The notes under the pieces are model-generated. The model saw only the letters and a program-made list of their open reading frames with translations. It made no database searches and was not told the DNA's origin. Made by a program: the position numbers and the translations under genes. DNA of 64,000 nucleotides, taken from positions 2,604,001 through 2,668,000 of the forward strand of contig NZ_AP027079.1 of assembly GCF_030295385.1 (NCBI RefSeq), in the 5' to 3' direction. Source of the stretch: Geothrix oryzae (GTDB lineage: Bacteria > Acidobacteriota > Holophagae > Holophagales > Holophagaceae). Shown piece by piece: positions 28,377 through 37,521 of this stretch. Each line of letters starts with the position of its first letter. Within the stretch, counting starts at the first letter, position 1.

Positions 28377-30950
28377 TCAGAAGGTGGTGCCGATGGAGAA
28401 CTGGAAGTCGGTCCTGCCCTCGGTGTCGAAGGGATAGGGATTCAGCTTGCGCGCCCAGATCAGGCGGAGCGGCGCGGGGCTGATGGGAAGGAAGAACCGG
28501 AACTCCAGGCCCGCCGAGCGGACCAGGGTGGGGTTGGTGTAGGTGATCACCGTGGAGGTTCCGTAGGGCGTGTAGCTCACAGAATCCTTGCTGAAGACCT
28601 TCGTGCCGCTGCCCCAGGCGTTGCCCGCGTCGTAGAAGAACACCAGCCGGAACTGGTCGGCGATCTTGAACTGGTACTCCAGGTTGGCGATGAACTGCTT
28701 GTTGCCGCCCACCACCACCGGCGTGCCGGTGTTGTCCAGCAGGACGCTGCCCACCTGGCCGAAGCGGTAGCCGCGGATGCTGTTCTCGCCGCCAGGCCGG
28801 TACAGGTCGTAGAGCGGCAGCTCCTCCTTGCCCATGTTCTGGAGGTAGCCGTAGTTGAGGTTTATGGCGAAGATGTGCCGGTCGGCCACATTGGCGAACT
28901 TGGCGAAGTCCCAGGTGGCGCGGAGGAAGGGCTTGTCGCCGCCGAACTGCCAGCCGCCGTACTCCAGACCGAAGGCCACGCGGGTGCCCTGGGTGGGCTT
29001 GAACTGGTGGTTCACGGTGCTGAAGGACAGGCTCTGGCTGAAGGTGGAGGTGAGCTGGTTGCTCAGGTCGCGGAAGTAGTAGTTCCGGCCGCCTTCGATG
29101 CGGATCAGGCGGAAGCTGTAGCCCGTGGAGTAGGTGGTGAACCAGGCCCAGGGGCTCTGGGGGAACCAGTTGCTGAGGCGGGCGCCCACGGACAGGCCGA
29201 GGCTGCGGGTGTACTGCTTGTAGGCGTTGGCCACGCCCACGCGGGAAGCGTCGTAGTCCGCCGACCCGTTCGAGACGGAGGTGGAGAACGAGTAGGGCAG
29301 GTCGAAGATGAAGGGCTCGGTGAAGCCGACGGAGACATTCTTGGAGAACTTGCCCCCGTTGTAGCTCACGGACAGCGTCTCGCCGCCGCCGCCCAGGTTC
29401 CGGGTGGAGAAGCTCACGCCGAGGGAGAAGCCGAACAGCGAGCCGTAGCCGCCCTGGAAGAGGAGCTCGTTGACGCCGGCCTCCTCGCCGCGGATCACGA
29501 CATCGACCTGGGACTTCTCCGGCACCAGGTCCACCTTGGGCTCGGCGTTCTTCACATCGAAGTAGCTGAGCTGGCTGATGCTCAGGATCGAATCCTTGAA
29601 GCGGTCGGTCTGGAACAGGTCCCCCTCGCGCATGAGCATGCTGCGGCGGAGCACCTTGTCCTTGGTGGTGAGGTTGCCCTCGAACTCGATCTTCCGGACC
29701 GTGTAGGGCTCGCCCTCGTCCAGCTTCAGGGTGGTGTCCACCTTCTTGACGCCGTCCTCGTCGCGGATCTCGAGCTTCTTCTCCGCCCGGAACATGATGT
29801 AGGCCTGGTTGCTGTAGGCCTCCTTCAGCTTGTCGACGGTCTGGTTCACCGCGTCGAGGTCGAAGGGCACGGGCTTCTCGCCGGCCTTCGGGGTCTCGAT
29901 GGAGGGCTTGATGTTGAAGAACTTCTTCAGGAAGGACTTGTTGTCCCGCTTCACCTCGGCGTACTTGCCGGTGTAGAAGGTGTCGCGGAAGAGCTTGCCG
30001 CCCTCGGCCTTGAAGGTTCCCTCGAAGTACTGCTGGCCCTCGAGGATGGGGACGGTGAGGGTGGCCCGGAGGTCGTACTTCGGGGACTTGGCCTCCTTGA
30101 TCCGCTTTTCGTTCTTGATCTTCTGCTTCGGCGAAGTGTGGTCATCCACCTCGATGAGGGGCTTGCCCACGAAGACATCCTTGTAGCCCATCTTCCAATA
30201 GGCCTTCTTGAGGTTTTCCAGGTCCTCATCCAGGTTCTTGTCCACCAGCAGGTCGTGGGTGGTGAGCCAGCTGAACATCCAGTGCTTGCGGGTCTTCTTC
30301 ATGACGCCGCGCAGCTGGGAGCTGGAGAACACCTTGTTGCCGCGGAACTCCACGCGGTAGATCTTCGCCTTGCCGCCTTCCTTGATGTCGAAGACCAGAC
30401 GCGCCACGCCCGTGCCCATGGGCTCGAGCGTGATGTCCACGACGGGATTCCGGAACCCCTTCTCGCCCGCCTGCTCCACGATCAGGTTCTTGATCTTGCG
30501 GGCGGCCTCGGGGTCGTACACCGTATCGGGGTTGATGGTGAGCTTCTTCTCCTTCACCTTGTCCTTGATGTTGGTGATGCCCACCTCGGTGCCGCCGCGG
30601 TAGTCCACCTCCTTGATGAGGGGCCGCTCGCGGATGCGGATGACCAGCTTCTTGCCGCCCTTGTCGTCCTCCAGCTCCAGCTTCACATCGTCGAAGGAAC
30701 CGCTGGCCCAGAGCTTTTCGAGCACGGCGCTGAAATCCAGGTTCCGGAGGTCATCGCCCACCTTCACGCCCGACTTGAAGATCACCGTCTCGGCGGTCTG
30801 CTTCTGCGAGCCGATCACCTCGATCTGCGTGATGGGTTCGATGTCCTGCGCCGCCAGCGAAAGGGAGAAGCCCGCCACCAGCAGCAGGGGCAGCACACCC
30901 CTGCGCCACCGGGGCCGGACCCGGTTCCGAACCATGTTCCGCTGCGTCAT
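28377..30950 (-). CDS. bamA: Outer membrane protein assembly factor BamA
   Basis: 857 residues, somewhat longer than E. coli BamA (about 810). A signal peptide (to about residue 35, AAQD) precedes five POTRA repeats (about 38-460), and the C-terminal part is a 16-strand barrel. The barrel-lock motif appears as SIRGYRFGQ, equivalent to VRGF, and the protein ends in a beta-signal with terminal Phe (FSIGTTF). BamA folds outer-membrane proteins. The extra length is in the POTRA region, where a Lys-rich segment (residues near 280-300) is inserted. The ATG at 30950 overlaps the clpC stop (ATGA). Confidence 0.96.
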   Translation of the reverse strand: MTQRNMVRNRVRPRWRRGVLPLLLVAGFSLSLAAQDIEPITQIEVIGSQKQTAETVIFKSGVKVGDDLRNLDFSAVLEKLWASGSFDDVKLELEDDKGGKKLVIRIRERPLIKEVDYRGGTEVGITNIKDKVKEKKLTINPDTVYDPEAARKIKNLIVEQAGEKGFRNPVVDITLEPMGTGVARLVFDIKEGGKAKIYRVEFRGNKVFSSSQLRGVMKKTRKHWMFSWLTTHDLLVDKNLDEDLENLKKAYWKMGYKDVFVGKPLIEVDDHTSPKQKIKNEKRIKEAKSPKYDLRATLTVPILEGQQYFEGTFKAEGGKLFRDTFYTGKYAEVKRDNKSFLKKFFNIKPSIETPKAGEKPVPFDLDAVNQTVDKLKEAYSNQAYIMFRAEKKLEIRDEDGVKKVDTTLKLDEGEPYTVRKIEFEGNLTTKDKVLRRSMLMREGDLFQTDRFKDSILSISQLSYFDVKNAEPKVDLVPEKSQVDVVIRGEEAGVNELLFQGGYGSLFGFSLGVSFSTRNLGGGGETLSVSYNGGKFSKNVSVGFTEPFIFDLPYSFSTSVSNGSADYDASRVGVANAYKQYTRSLGLSVGARLSNWFPQSPWAWFTTYSTGYSFRLIRIEGGRNYYFRDLSNQLTSTFSQSLSFSTVNHQFKPTQGTRVAFGLEYGGWQFGGDKPFLRATWDFAKFANVADRHIFAINLNYGYLQNMGKEELPLYDLYRPGGENSIRGYRFGQVGSVLLDNTGTPVVVGGNKQFIANLEYQFKIADQFRLVFFYDAGNAWGSGTKVFSKDSVSYTPYGTSTVITYTNPTLVRSAGLEFRFFLPISPAPLRLIWARKLNPYPFDTEGRTDFQFSIGTTF

Positions 30951-33421
30951 TCAGGCGCTCCGACCAGATGGGTTTCCTGGCCAGTGGCCACGTCTCCGGA
31001 CTCAGACAGGGTGGGGACGAGCTTTCCGTCCACCAGATCGAAATTCACCGCACCCGAGGGCACCGTGTCCTGGCCCACCATCAGCTCGGCGAGGGGATCC
31101 TCCACCTGCTTCTGGATGGCGCGCCGCAACGGCCGCGCGCCGTAGGCCCGGTCGCGCAAGGTGGTCTTCACCAGCCAGTCGCAGGCCGCGTCCGTCAGCG
31201 CGACGGAGAGCTTGTGCTTCTGGAGGGTGAGGTTGAGATCCTCCACCAGCAGGCGGACGATCTTGCGCAGCTCGTCGTCGCCCAGGCGGTTGAACACCAC
31301 GATCTCGTCGATGCGGTTCAGGAACTCGGGAGGGAAGGTCCGCTTGAGCACCTTCATGGCGTCGCCGCTCTTGGCGTCGGGACGGCCGTCCTGCTCGACG
31401 AAGCCGAGGTTCTTCTCCGACAGCAGCTCCCGGCTGCCCACATTGGACGTCATGATGATGATGGTGTTCTTGAAGTCCACCAGGTTCCCGAAGGCGTCCG
31501 AAGCCTGACCGTCGTCAAAGATCGACAGCAGGATGTTGATCAGGTCGGGGTGGGCCTTCTCGATCTCGTCGAAGAGCAGGACGCAGTACGGGTTCCGCCG
31601 GATGCGGTCCGTCAGCATGCCGCCTTCCTCGTAGCCCACATACCCCGGAGGGGCCCCGAGCAGCTTGGAGACTTCGTGCTTCTCCATGTACTCGGACATG
31701 TCGAAGCGGATCATCTTCTTGGCATCCCCGAAGAGGAAGGCCGCCAGCGTCTTCGCCAGTTCGGTCTTGCCCACGCCGGTGGGGCCCAGGAACAGGAAGG
31801 AGCCCATGGGCCGGTTCGGGTTCTTGAGGCCGGTCCGGGCGCGGCGCACGGCGCGCACCACGGCGCTCACCGCCTCGGGCTGGCCAATGACCCGCTCGTT
31901 GATCCGGGGTTCCATGTTCACGAGGTTGGCCTTCTCGTCGCCCTTGAGGGCCTTCACGGGAATGCCGGTCCAGCTGGCCACCACATCCTCGATGTCCTGC
32001 TCGGTCACTTCGGGGAACCGCGCGTAGTCCTCGTCGGTGAGCTCGGAGCGGCTCTTCTGGATCTCCTCGCGCAGCTGAAGTTCCTTCTGGCGCAGCAGGA
32101 CGGCCTTCTCGAAATCGCGGCTCAGCACGGCCTCGTTCATCTCGTTGATGACCCGGTGCAGCTCGTCCTCGTGGGTCTGCCCCTCGGGCGTGGCGCCGCC
32201 GGGGCCCACCCGCAGCTTCACGCGGGCGCCGGCCTCGTCCAGCAGGTCGATGGCCTTGTCGGGCAGGAAGCGGTCTGTGATGTAGCGGTTGGACAGATAG
32301 ACCGAGGCCTCCATGGTCTTCGGCGTGTAGCGGACCCGGTGGAACAGTTCATAGCGGTCCCGGATGCCTTCGATGATCCGCAGGCTCTCGATCTCGTCCG
32401 GCGGATTCACGGTCACCGGCTGGAAGCGCCGCACCAGGCTGCGGTCCTTGTCGATGTACTTGGCGTATTCCTTATGTGTGGTGGCGCCGATGCACTGGAT
32501 CTCGCCCCGGCTGAGGGCGGGCTTCAGGATGTTCGCGGCATCCAGGCTGCCCTCGGCGGCGCCGGTGCCAATGAGGCTGTGGATCTCGTCGATGAACAGG
32601 ACCACGCTGGGATCCTTGCTGGCCTCGGCGATGATGGACTTCAGGCGCTCCTCGAACTGGCCGCGGTACTTGGTGCCCGCCACCACCAGGCTGAGGTCCA
32701 GCGCGTAGATGCGCTTGTCCGCCAGGCTCGGCGGCACCACACCCTCGTGGATCTTCTGGGCCAGGCCCTCCACGATGGCGGTCTTGCCCACGCCGGCCTC
32801 GCCCAGCAGGATGGGGTTGTTCTTCCGGCGGCGGCTGAGGATCTGGACGATGCGCTCGACCTCCTGCTCGCGGCCGATGAGGTTGTCGAAGATGCCGCGC
32901 TCGGCCATCTCCGAGAGGTTGCGGGCGAACTCGGAGAGGAGGGGATGCTCCTTCTTCTTCTTCGCGATCTTCTCTTCCTTGCTGCTCTCCAGCAGGATCT
33001 CCTTGGCGGCGATCAGGTCGGCGCCGGCCTCCTTCAGCAGGCGCCCCGCCAGGCAGCCCTCCTCCTTCAGCATGCCCAGCAGCAGGTGCTCGGCCCCCAC
33101 ATGCTTGTGGTTGAGCTTGGCGCTCTCGGCCGTGGCGTGCTGGAGGATGCGCTTGACCTCCTCCTCCATGGGGATGTCGATGCTGGTGCTGCTGGGGGTG
33201 ATCTTCTTGTCCCGGGGGGTCAGGGCCGTCACCAGGCGCTCCCGGAGGGCGCTCACCTGGACGCCCATGCGCTCGAGCAGCTGGGTGCTGGTCTTTTCCG
33301 ACTCCCGGAGAAGCCCCAGCAGGAGGTGGCCGCTCTGGATGCTTTCCGCACCGAACTGGCTCGCCTCATAGCGGGCGAAAAACATCACACGGCGGGCTTT
33401 TTCGGTGAATTTTTCGAACAC
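30947..33421 (-). CDS. clpC: ATP-dependent Clp protease ATPase subunit ClpC
   Basis: 824 residues. Clp N-domain repeats (1-145, beginning MFEKFTEKARRVMFFAR), first AAA+ module with GEAGVGKT, a short middle segment with a UVR-like stretch (SRDFEKAVLLRQKE) and a second AAA+ module with GPTGVGKTE. The short middle region and the start distinguish ClpC from ClpB. It unfolds proteins for the ClpP protease; a ClpP-binding tripeptide loop is expected in the second module but I did not confirm it. No mcsA/mcsB or ctsR neighbours. The stop overlaps the bamA start, which is an unusual pairing. Confidence 0.95.
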   Translation of the reverse strand: MFEKFTEKARRVMFFARYEASQFGAESIQSGHLLLGLLRESEKTSTQLLERMGVQVSALRERLVTALTPRDKKITPSSTSIDIPMEEEVKRILQHATAESAKLNHKHVGAEHLLLGMLKEEGCLAGRLLKEAGADLIAAKEILLESSKEEKIAKKKKEHPLLSEFARNLSEMAERGIFDNLIGREQEVERIVQILSRRRKNNPILLGEAGVGKTAIVEGLAQKIHEGVVPPSLADKRIYALDLSLVVAGTKYRGQFEERLKSIIAEASKDPSVVLFIDEIHSLIGTGAAEGSLDAANILKPALSRGEIQCIGATTHKEYAKYIDKDRSLVRRFQPVTVNPPDEIESLRIIEGIRDRYELFHRVRYTPKTMEASVYLSNRYITDRFLPDKAIDLLDEAGARVKLRVGPGGATPEGQTHEDELHRVINEMNEAVLSRDFEKAVLLRQKELQLREEIQKSRSELTDEDYARFPEVTEQDIEDVVASWTGIPVKALKGDEKANLVNMEPRINERVIGQPEAVSAVVRAVRRARTGLKNPNRPMGSFLFLGPTGVGKTELAKTLAAFLFGDAKKMIRFDMSEYMEKHEVSKLLGAPPGYVGYEEGGMLTDRIRRNPYCVLLFDEIEKAHPDLINILLSIFDDGQASDAFGNLVDFKNTIIIMTSNVGSRELLSEKNLGFVEQDGRPDAKSGDAMKVLKRTFPPEFLNRIDEIVVFNRLGDDELRKIVRLLVEDLNLTLQKHKLSVALTDAACDWLVKTTLRDRAYGARPLRRAIQKQVEDPLAELMVGQDTVPSGAVNFDLVDGKLVPTLSESGDVATGQETHLVGAPE

Positions 33422-33615
33422 GGGACACCCTTCCGGGTCAGCTGTAGATCACCCTCACGGGTCTTGGATGGCCCCGAAGCCGGGATGGTTCCGGGGCGGC
33501 CTACCAGGGTAGCGCCTTCCACCCCCCTTGTCCCGATCCGCCTGGGGCCGTACCGCGCCTCCGTTCGGGACAGAACCGGGCCGGACCGCTAGACTGGAGG
33601 GTCGGGGAGGGCGAC
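33422..33615. promoter_or_regulatory. Divergent intergenic region between clpC and purA
   Basis: About 190 bases that must hold both promoters. GGAGG at 33605-33609 is the purA ribosome site. I see no CIRCE or CtsR-type repeat and no clear hexamers. Confidence 0.35.
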
Positions 33616-34920
33616 ATGAGCCTGGTTAGGACCAATCTGGCGATCCTGGGCCTGCAGTGGGGCGATGAGGGCAAAGGCAAGGTCGTCGATCTCCTCAGCC
33701 CCAAGTTCCGCCAGGTCGTGCGCTTCCAGGGCGGGAACAACGCCGGCCACACCGTCGTGGTCGATGGCCAGAGCATCGCCCTGCACCAGGTGCCCAGCGG
33801 CGCCCTCCATCCCGGCTGCTTCCTGGTGGTGGGCAATGGCGTGGTGCTCAACCTCGAGGTCTTCCAGCAGGAGCTGGACCGCCTCCAGGCCCGCGGCTTC
33901 GACCTGACCGGCCGCCTGATGCTCTCCGACAAGGCCCACATCATCCTGCCCCACCACATCGCCCTCGACCTCTGGCGCGAAGGCGGCGCCAACAAGATCG
34001 GCACCACCGGTCGGGGCATCGGGCCCGCCTACGAGGCGAAGGCCGGCCGCATGGGCGTGCGGCTGGGCGACCTGCACCACCCCGAGACCCTGGCCGACCG
34101 CATCCGGCCCGGCTACGAGGAAGTCCGCCTGCGCCTCGGCGCTGGCGCCGAGCTGCCCTCCCTGGAGCGCGTCGTCGAGTCCCTGCTGCGGATCGCCGAG
34201 CCCTTCCTGCCCTTCATCGGCGATACCCAGAACCACCTGGTCGCGGCCTGGGAGCGGGGCGACCGCATCCTCTTCGAGGGCGCCCAGGCGACCTTGCTCG
34301 ACATCGACCACGGCACCTACCCCTTCGTCACCTCCAGCAACTGCAGCCTGGGCGGCCTCTTCACCGGCACCGGCCTGCCCCCCAAGGCCCTCGACAAGAT
34401 CCTCGGCATCGCCAAGGCCTACACCACCCGCGTCGGCTCCGGCCCGTTCCCCGCCGAGATGCACGATGCCACCGGCGAGCACCTCCGCCAGGCGGGCCGC
34501 GAGTTCGGCACCACCACCGGCCGGCCCCGCCGCTGCGGCTGGTTCGACGCGCCCATCACCGCCCATGCCTGCCGCACCAACGGCGTGGATGGCCTGGCCA
34601 TCATGAAGCTCGATGTCCTGGACGGCCTGGACGAAGTGGGCCTCATCGTGGGCTACCGCACCGGCGAGGGGACCGTCACCACCAAGCTCCCCAGCTGCGC
34701 CGCCGACTGGAAGGGCCTGAAGCCCGAGGTGAAGTATTTCAAAGGCTGGGCCAGCACCCGGGGCATCACCAGCCACGGAAAGCTTCCCGCCGAGGCCCAC
34801 GCCTACCTCGAAGCCCTGGTCGAGAGCGTCGAAGTGCCCATCGCCTACCTCAGCACCGGCCCCGACCGCGCCGAGGGATGCATCTACCCCGGAACCTTCC
34901 TCGAACCGCTGCTGGCTTGA
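33616..34920 (+). CDS. purA: Adenylosuccinate synthetase
   Basis: 434 residues, the normal PurA length. The GTP-binding loop GDEGKGK is at residues 16-22, and NNAGHTVVV follows near 41; the IMP/aspartate-binding motifs TTGRPRRCGWFD and TRVGSGPFP are present. PurA joins aspartate to IMP, the first step of AMP synthesis, in the cytoplasm. Start ATG 33616 with GGAGG seven bases upstream. It stands alone, followed by the two tRNA genes. Confidence 0.97.
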   Translation: MSLVRTNLAILGLQWGDEGKGKVVDLLSPKFRQVVRFQGGNNAGHTVVVDGQSIALHQVPSGALHPGCFLVVGNGVVLNLEVFQQELDRLQARGFDLTGRLMLSDKAHIILPHHIALDLWREGGANKIGTTGRGIGPAYEAKAGRMGVRLGDLHHPETLADRIRPGYEEVRLRLGAGAELPSLERVVESLLRIAEPFLPFIGDTQNHLVAAWERGDRILFEGAQATLLDIDHGTYPFVTSSNCSLGGLFTGTGLPPKALDKILGIAKAYTTRVGSGPFPAEMHDATGEHLRQAGREFGTTTGRPRRCGWFDAPITAHACRTNGVDGLAIMKLDVLDGLDEVGLIVGYRTGEGTVTTKLPSCAADWKGLKPEVKYFKGWASTRGITSHGKLPAEAHAYLEALVESVEVPIAYLSTGPDRAEGCIYPGTFLEPLLA

Positions 34921-35024
34921 CCCCGGCGCCCTTCGCAGGCACACTGGTCGTCCTGCCCATTCAGGCACCGCACGCTTGCGTGCACCGCGCGCTCGAGGGT
35001 TCGCGGACCTGAAACCACCGGCAA

Positions 35025-35099
35025 GGGCCCTTAGCTCAGCGGTAGAGCAGCGGCCTTTTAAGCCGTTGGCCGCGGGTTCAAATCCCGCAGGGCCCACCA
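35025..35099 (+). tRNA. tRNA-Lys (anticodon UUU)
   Basis: A complete cloverleaf of 75 nt including the encoded CCA. Acceptor arms GGGCCC pair at both ends, the D stem is GCTC/GAGC, the anticodon stem GCGGC/GCCGT encloses the loop CTTTTAA with anticodon TTT, and the T stem is GCGGG/CCCGC around TTCAAAT. Confidence 0.97.
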
Positions 35100-35112
35100 A
35101 GTTCCACCCCAG

Positions 35113-35187
35113 GGGGCTATCGTCTAGGGGTCAGGACACCGCCCTTTCACGGCGGTAACACGGGTTCAAATCCCGTTAGCCCTACCA
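35113..35187 (+). tRNA. tRNA-Glu (anticodon UUC), integration target
   Basis: A complete cloverleaf of 75 nt including CCA. Acceptor GGGGCTA/TAGCCCT (first pair G-U), anticodon stem CCGCC/GGCGG with loop CTTTCAC (anticodon TTC), T stem CGGGT/CCCGT... around TTCAAA. Its part from the anticodon loop (35144) onward recurs at 46161-46205 beyond the integrase, so an element has inserted into its 3' end and restored the gene. It lies 13 bases after tRNA-Lys and both are probably co-transcribed. Confidence 0.97.
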
Positions 35188-35188
35188 A
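35144..35188 (+). repeat. attL: direct repeat copy inside tRNA-Glu
   Basis: Left copy of the 45-bp repeat, running from the anticodon loop to one base past CCA. It is identical to 46161-46205 and diverges on both sides of that interval, marking the crossover region of the tyrosine recombinase. Confidence 0.92.
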
Positions 35189-35190
35189 CA

Positions 35191-35226
35191 AACACCCTAG
35201 AGAAATCTAGGGTGTTCTTGTTTTTT
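35191..35226 (+). terminator. tRNA terminator carried by the island
   Basis: An 11-pair stem with a GAAA tetraloop (35202-35205), followed by CTTGTTTTTT. The loop and inner pairs (CCTAGAGAAATCTAGG) equal those of the hairpin beyond attR, while the outer pairs differ in a compensated way. Confidence 0.9.
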
Positions 35227-35253
35227 ATCGACCTTTACCCTCTATAAAATCCC

Positions 35254-35290
35254 CTCATCCGGCACAGATCCGGCACAGGAATCCCCGGCA
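35254..35290 (+). repeat. Left pair of 11-bp repeats, candidate integrase arm sites
   Basis: Two tandem ATCCGGCACAG units separated by nothing else, followed by AATCCCCGG. A closely similar block in the same orientation occurs at 46030-46067 by the integrase start. The position, about 70-110 bases inside attL, is where arm-type integrase sites are expected. Confidence 0.6.
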
Positions 35291-36097
35291 TTTCGATCCT
35301 CGACCTGGTGGTCTTCGCCTGACCCGAGAACCCGGGGGAACCTGTCCGCCCCTTCCAAGACAACCCGAAAGAGCGGAAGCAGCACTTGACGGGTCGGAGG
35401 GGAATAGCGGATCAGCCGACGGTCTCGGAGGCTCAAGCCTCCGCCCTCCAGGTCCCGGGGATGGTTCTGCATTAAGACCTTGCATGTGGTCCACCCACAC
35501 CCGCCCTGGCCGGGTGCGCTAACCCAGGTGCTGGTTCTGGGGGAGGTCGCCCGGACTGCAAACCGGCGTGCGATGCAGAAGCGTAGGCCCGTCCGCTTCG
35601 CGCCCCGATCTAGGGCCTCCTCGTCGTCTAGGCCCAGCGTCAGCAGTGGCTTGTGGGCCTGGACTCAAGCCCTGACCACATCACCTTCCGTGCACCACGG
35701 CCGGCAGGCCGCGGATAACCCAGCCCGCGTGGCTTACCGCGAAGCAGTCCCTCCCGTTCGAGCTCCTCGACTAGATGGGCATTGGGAGGAGGAGGACAGA
35801 ACCTGGTTGCAGGGATTTGCTCAAGCCCTGCCCTCCGGGGAGTCTCACAATCCGAGCCCTACAGGATTGCAAGATCAGGTGGGAGCACTTCACAGGGGGC
35901 AGTAGGCCTAATCCGGCAGACCACAAACTGATAACAGCTAATTTGCCTCCCTGCATCTGTGGTGTGAAGTGGAGGTATCCTCGTCCTACCTTCCCGCCTA
36001 GGCTTGAACCAGTTCGCCTATTACTCCGAGGGCGAATTTTGTTTGGCCCCTTACGACTCCTCTCCAGCCCGATTAGGCAAACTGAAGCCCCCGCTGT
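35291..36097. other. Island left flank, no convincing gene
   Basis: About 800 bases in which neither strand has a frame with recognisable protein features. There is a small hairpin CGGAGGC/GCCTCCG (35426-35443), a weak terminator-like stem TTCGCC/GGCGAA followed by TTTT (36013-36040), and a 12-bp imperfect inverted repeat (35906-35917 and 36067-36078, GCCTAATC at its outer ends). An integron integrase would be expected here in a complete integron, and none is visible. Confidence 0.5.
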
Positions 36098-36123
36098 TTG
36101 GTTCGTCCAATTCAAAGTTAGGC
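36098..36123 (+). other. attI-like or degenerate attC recombination core
   Basis: The core GTTAGGC (36117-36123) stands immediately before the first cassette gene, preceded by CAAA as in the class 1 attI site (which ends in CAAAGTTAGGC). The first cassette would begin at 36118. No pairing left arm of a normal attC is found upstream, so this is either an attI-type site or the scar of a lost cassette. Confidence 0.45.
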
Positions 36124-36146
36124 CAAATTCCCTTCGAGGAGAACCA

Positions 36147-36764
36147 ATGCAGATATCACCTACTGCCCTCCCAGCAATTGCCACAATTGCAGCAGCGTTG
36201 GTGGCCGGAGGTGTTTCATTCATTAGCATGATGGTCGCTAAAGATCAGAAGACATCGGAATATCGCCAAAATTGGATTGATTCGTTAAGGAAAGACTTGG
36301 CAGAGTATGTAGCATTGTTTGTAACTCTGACTTCGTACGAAATAATGGCCTTCAAGGAATCCAAAGAAAAAGGCAAAGCCTATGTCGATAGCCAGCAAGA
36401 CAACTGGATTAAATTAAATAATCTTGATACATGCATTACTCTTAGGCTCAACCCGAAGGAACATAAAAAATTAATCGATTTATTAGATGAAGCAACCCAT
36501 TTAGCCGCAGATACCAACAGTACAAGCATGACCACTGATAAAATTAACCAATTGTCGAGTGATATTACAGATGAATCTCAGCTCATACTGAAAGCAGAAT
36601 GGCGCAGAGTAAAGCGTGGTGAGTGGTCCTTTTTCATTACAAAATGGGGGGCTTTGGTTTTGGCCATTTCAGCATTTGTACTTTTATACATTTATAGGCC
36701 TGTTCTCTTTGCGCCTCAACCCAGCCCAACCACTCCCGCCCAATGTTGCGAACTCAGCCATTAG
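36147..36764 (+). CDS. Cassette 1: two-span membrane protein, unknown function
   Basis: 205 residues encoded in lower-G+C DNA with A+T-rich codons. A first membrane span (about 5-28) is followed by a soluble helical domain (QKTSEYRQNWIDSLRKD, then a Leu/Asp-rich region) and a second span (about 168-188). The segment resembles small membrane proteins common in gene cassettes and islands, but I know of no proven function. GAGGAG five bases before ATG 36147 supports the start. It is the first gene of the cassette array, with an attC 15 bases after its stop, and G+C content marks it as foreign. Confidence 0.75.
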   Translation: MQISPTALPAIATIAAALVAGGVSFISMMVAKDQKTSEYRQNWIDSLRKDLAEYVALFVTLTSYEIMAFKESKEKGKAYVDSQQDNWIKLNNLDTCITLRLNPKEHKKLIDLLDEATHLAADTNSTSMTTDKINQLSSDITDESQLILKAEWRRVKRGEWSFFITKWGALVLAISAFVLLYIYRPVLFAPQPSPTTPAQCCELSH

Positions 36765-36779
36765 TACTCGTCCCATTTG

Positions 36780-36903
36780 GCCTAACCCCTCGCTCAACTC
36801 GGACCCCGCCTGCATTGCCTGCCGCTCTCTCTCAGCTTCTCGCTTCCTCGGCTCCGCTCATCGCCTCGGTGCAGGCGGGTCCGGTTAGCTTCATTCGTTA
36901 GGC
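36780..36903 (+). repeat. attC site 1 (124 bp)
   Basis: Begins GCCTAAC (R'') and ends GTTAGGC (R'). Behind an unpaired eight-base spacer the arms pair again: CAACTCGGAC on the left faces GTCCGGTTAG on the right, then GCCTGCA pairs with TGCAGGC. This is the normal folded attC geometry: R box, spacer, L box with an unpaired base, and a variable loop. It ends cassette 1 and cassette 2 begins at 36898. Confidence 0.88.
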
Positions 36904-36921
36904 ATTATTTTGGAGGTCCCA

Positions 36922-37521
36922 ATGCCCAATGAACTTGGATACTGGACCATTGGAACTCACTACCTTCATCTTGTTGGGTCTGCCTGCGAAGAACTAATCA
37001 AAAATGAAAACGCTCGCGTTGTCATCGAACCCCAAATTGAGGGTCGACCTTTCTCCTGGGCAGGGTACTTTGAAAAGACAAAGTGGTCCGATCACACGGT
37101 GGGTATTGCCGTCTTATTCAATTTTTTTCATGGAATCGAAGTAACCCTAAAGGGTTTTTTATCCCGGAATGGTGAGGCGCCTCGTCACCACCGACTGACT
37201 GACTTGTTAGTCCAATTCGAAGACAGGTACCCAGGCACGAGTGTTGGTAATCTTGTCCGTCAATTCACAGTGCAACTCGATCCCGAGTCACCCCTTGGAC
37301 AATTCTTTGTCACCAACCAAGTCTCTGTTGACGATTGGTACCAGGCTTTGAAATACCCGGAATCGACCGCGGGTCAGACCTTTGATCATCACGATTTGAA
37401 ATACGGTGGCCAAGAGACGGTTGCCTTTTGGAAGGTCATTGGCCAAACATCGAGGCAACTGTGCCAAGAGTCGGTTGCACTGGCAATGTCACTTGAACCG
37501 CCCCCCGCAACCAGTGCCTAA
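36922..37521 (+). CDS. Cassette 2: HEPN-like protein, unknown function
   Basis: 199 residues. The middle part (FNFFHGIEVTLKGFLSRNG, then PRHHRLTDLLVQFEDRYPG) has the helix pattern of HEPN-domain proteins, in which a Glu-Leu helix is followed by a short His/Leu helix; an R-x6-H arrangement (R to H around residues 82-89) could be an RNase site, but that is weak. No signal peptide or membrane span. GGAGG lies six bases before ATG 36922. Its TAA stop lies inside the R'' box of the following attC. HEPN proteins often act in phage defence; that role is speculation here. Confidence 0.7.
   Translation: MPNELGYWTIGTHYLHLVGSACEELIKNENARVVIEPQIEGRPFSWAGYFEKTKWSDHTVGIAVLFNFFHGIEVTLKGFLSRNGEAPRHHRLTDLLVQFEDRYPGTSVGNLVRQFTVQLDPESPLGQFFVTNQVSVDDWYQALKYPESTAGQTFDHHDLKYGGQETVAFWKVIGQTSRQLCQESVALAMSLEPPPATSA

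Noticed and set aside
35242..35500. Small minus-strand frames in the island's left flank
   Set aside because: Low-complexity Arg/Pro/Gly products, no ribosome site, and overlap with the 11-bp repeats; no family resemblance.
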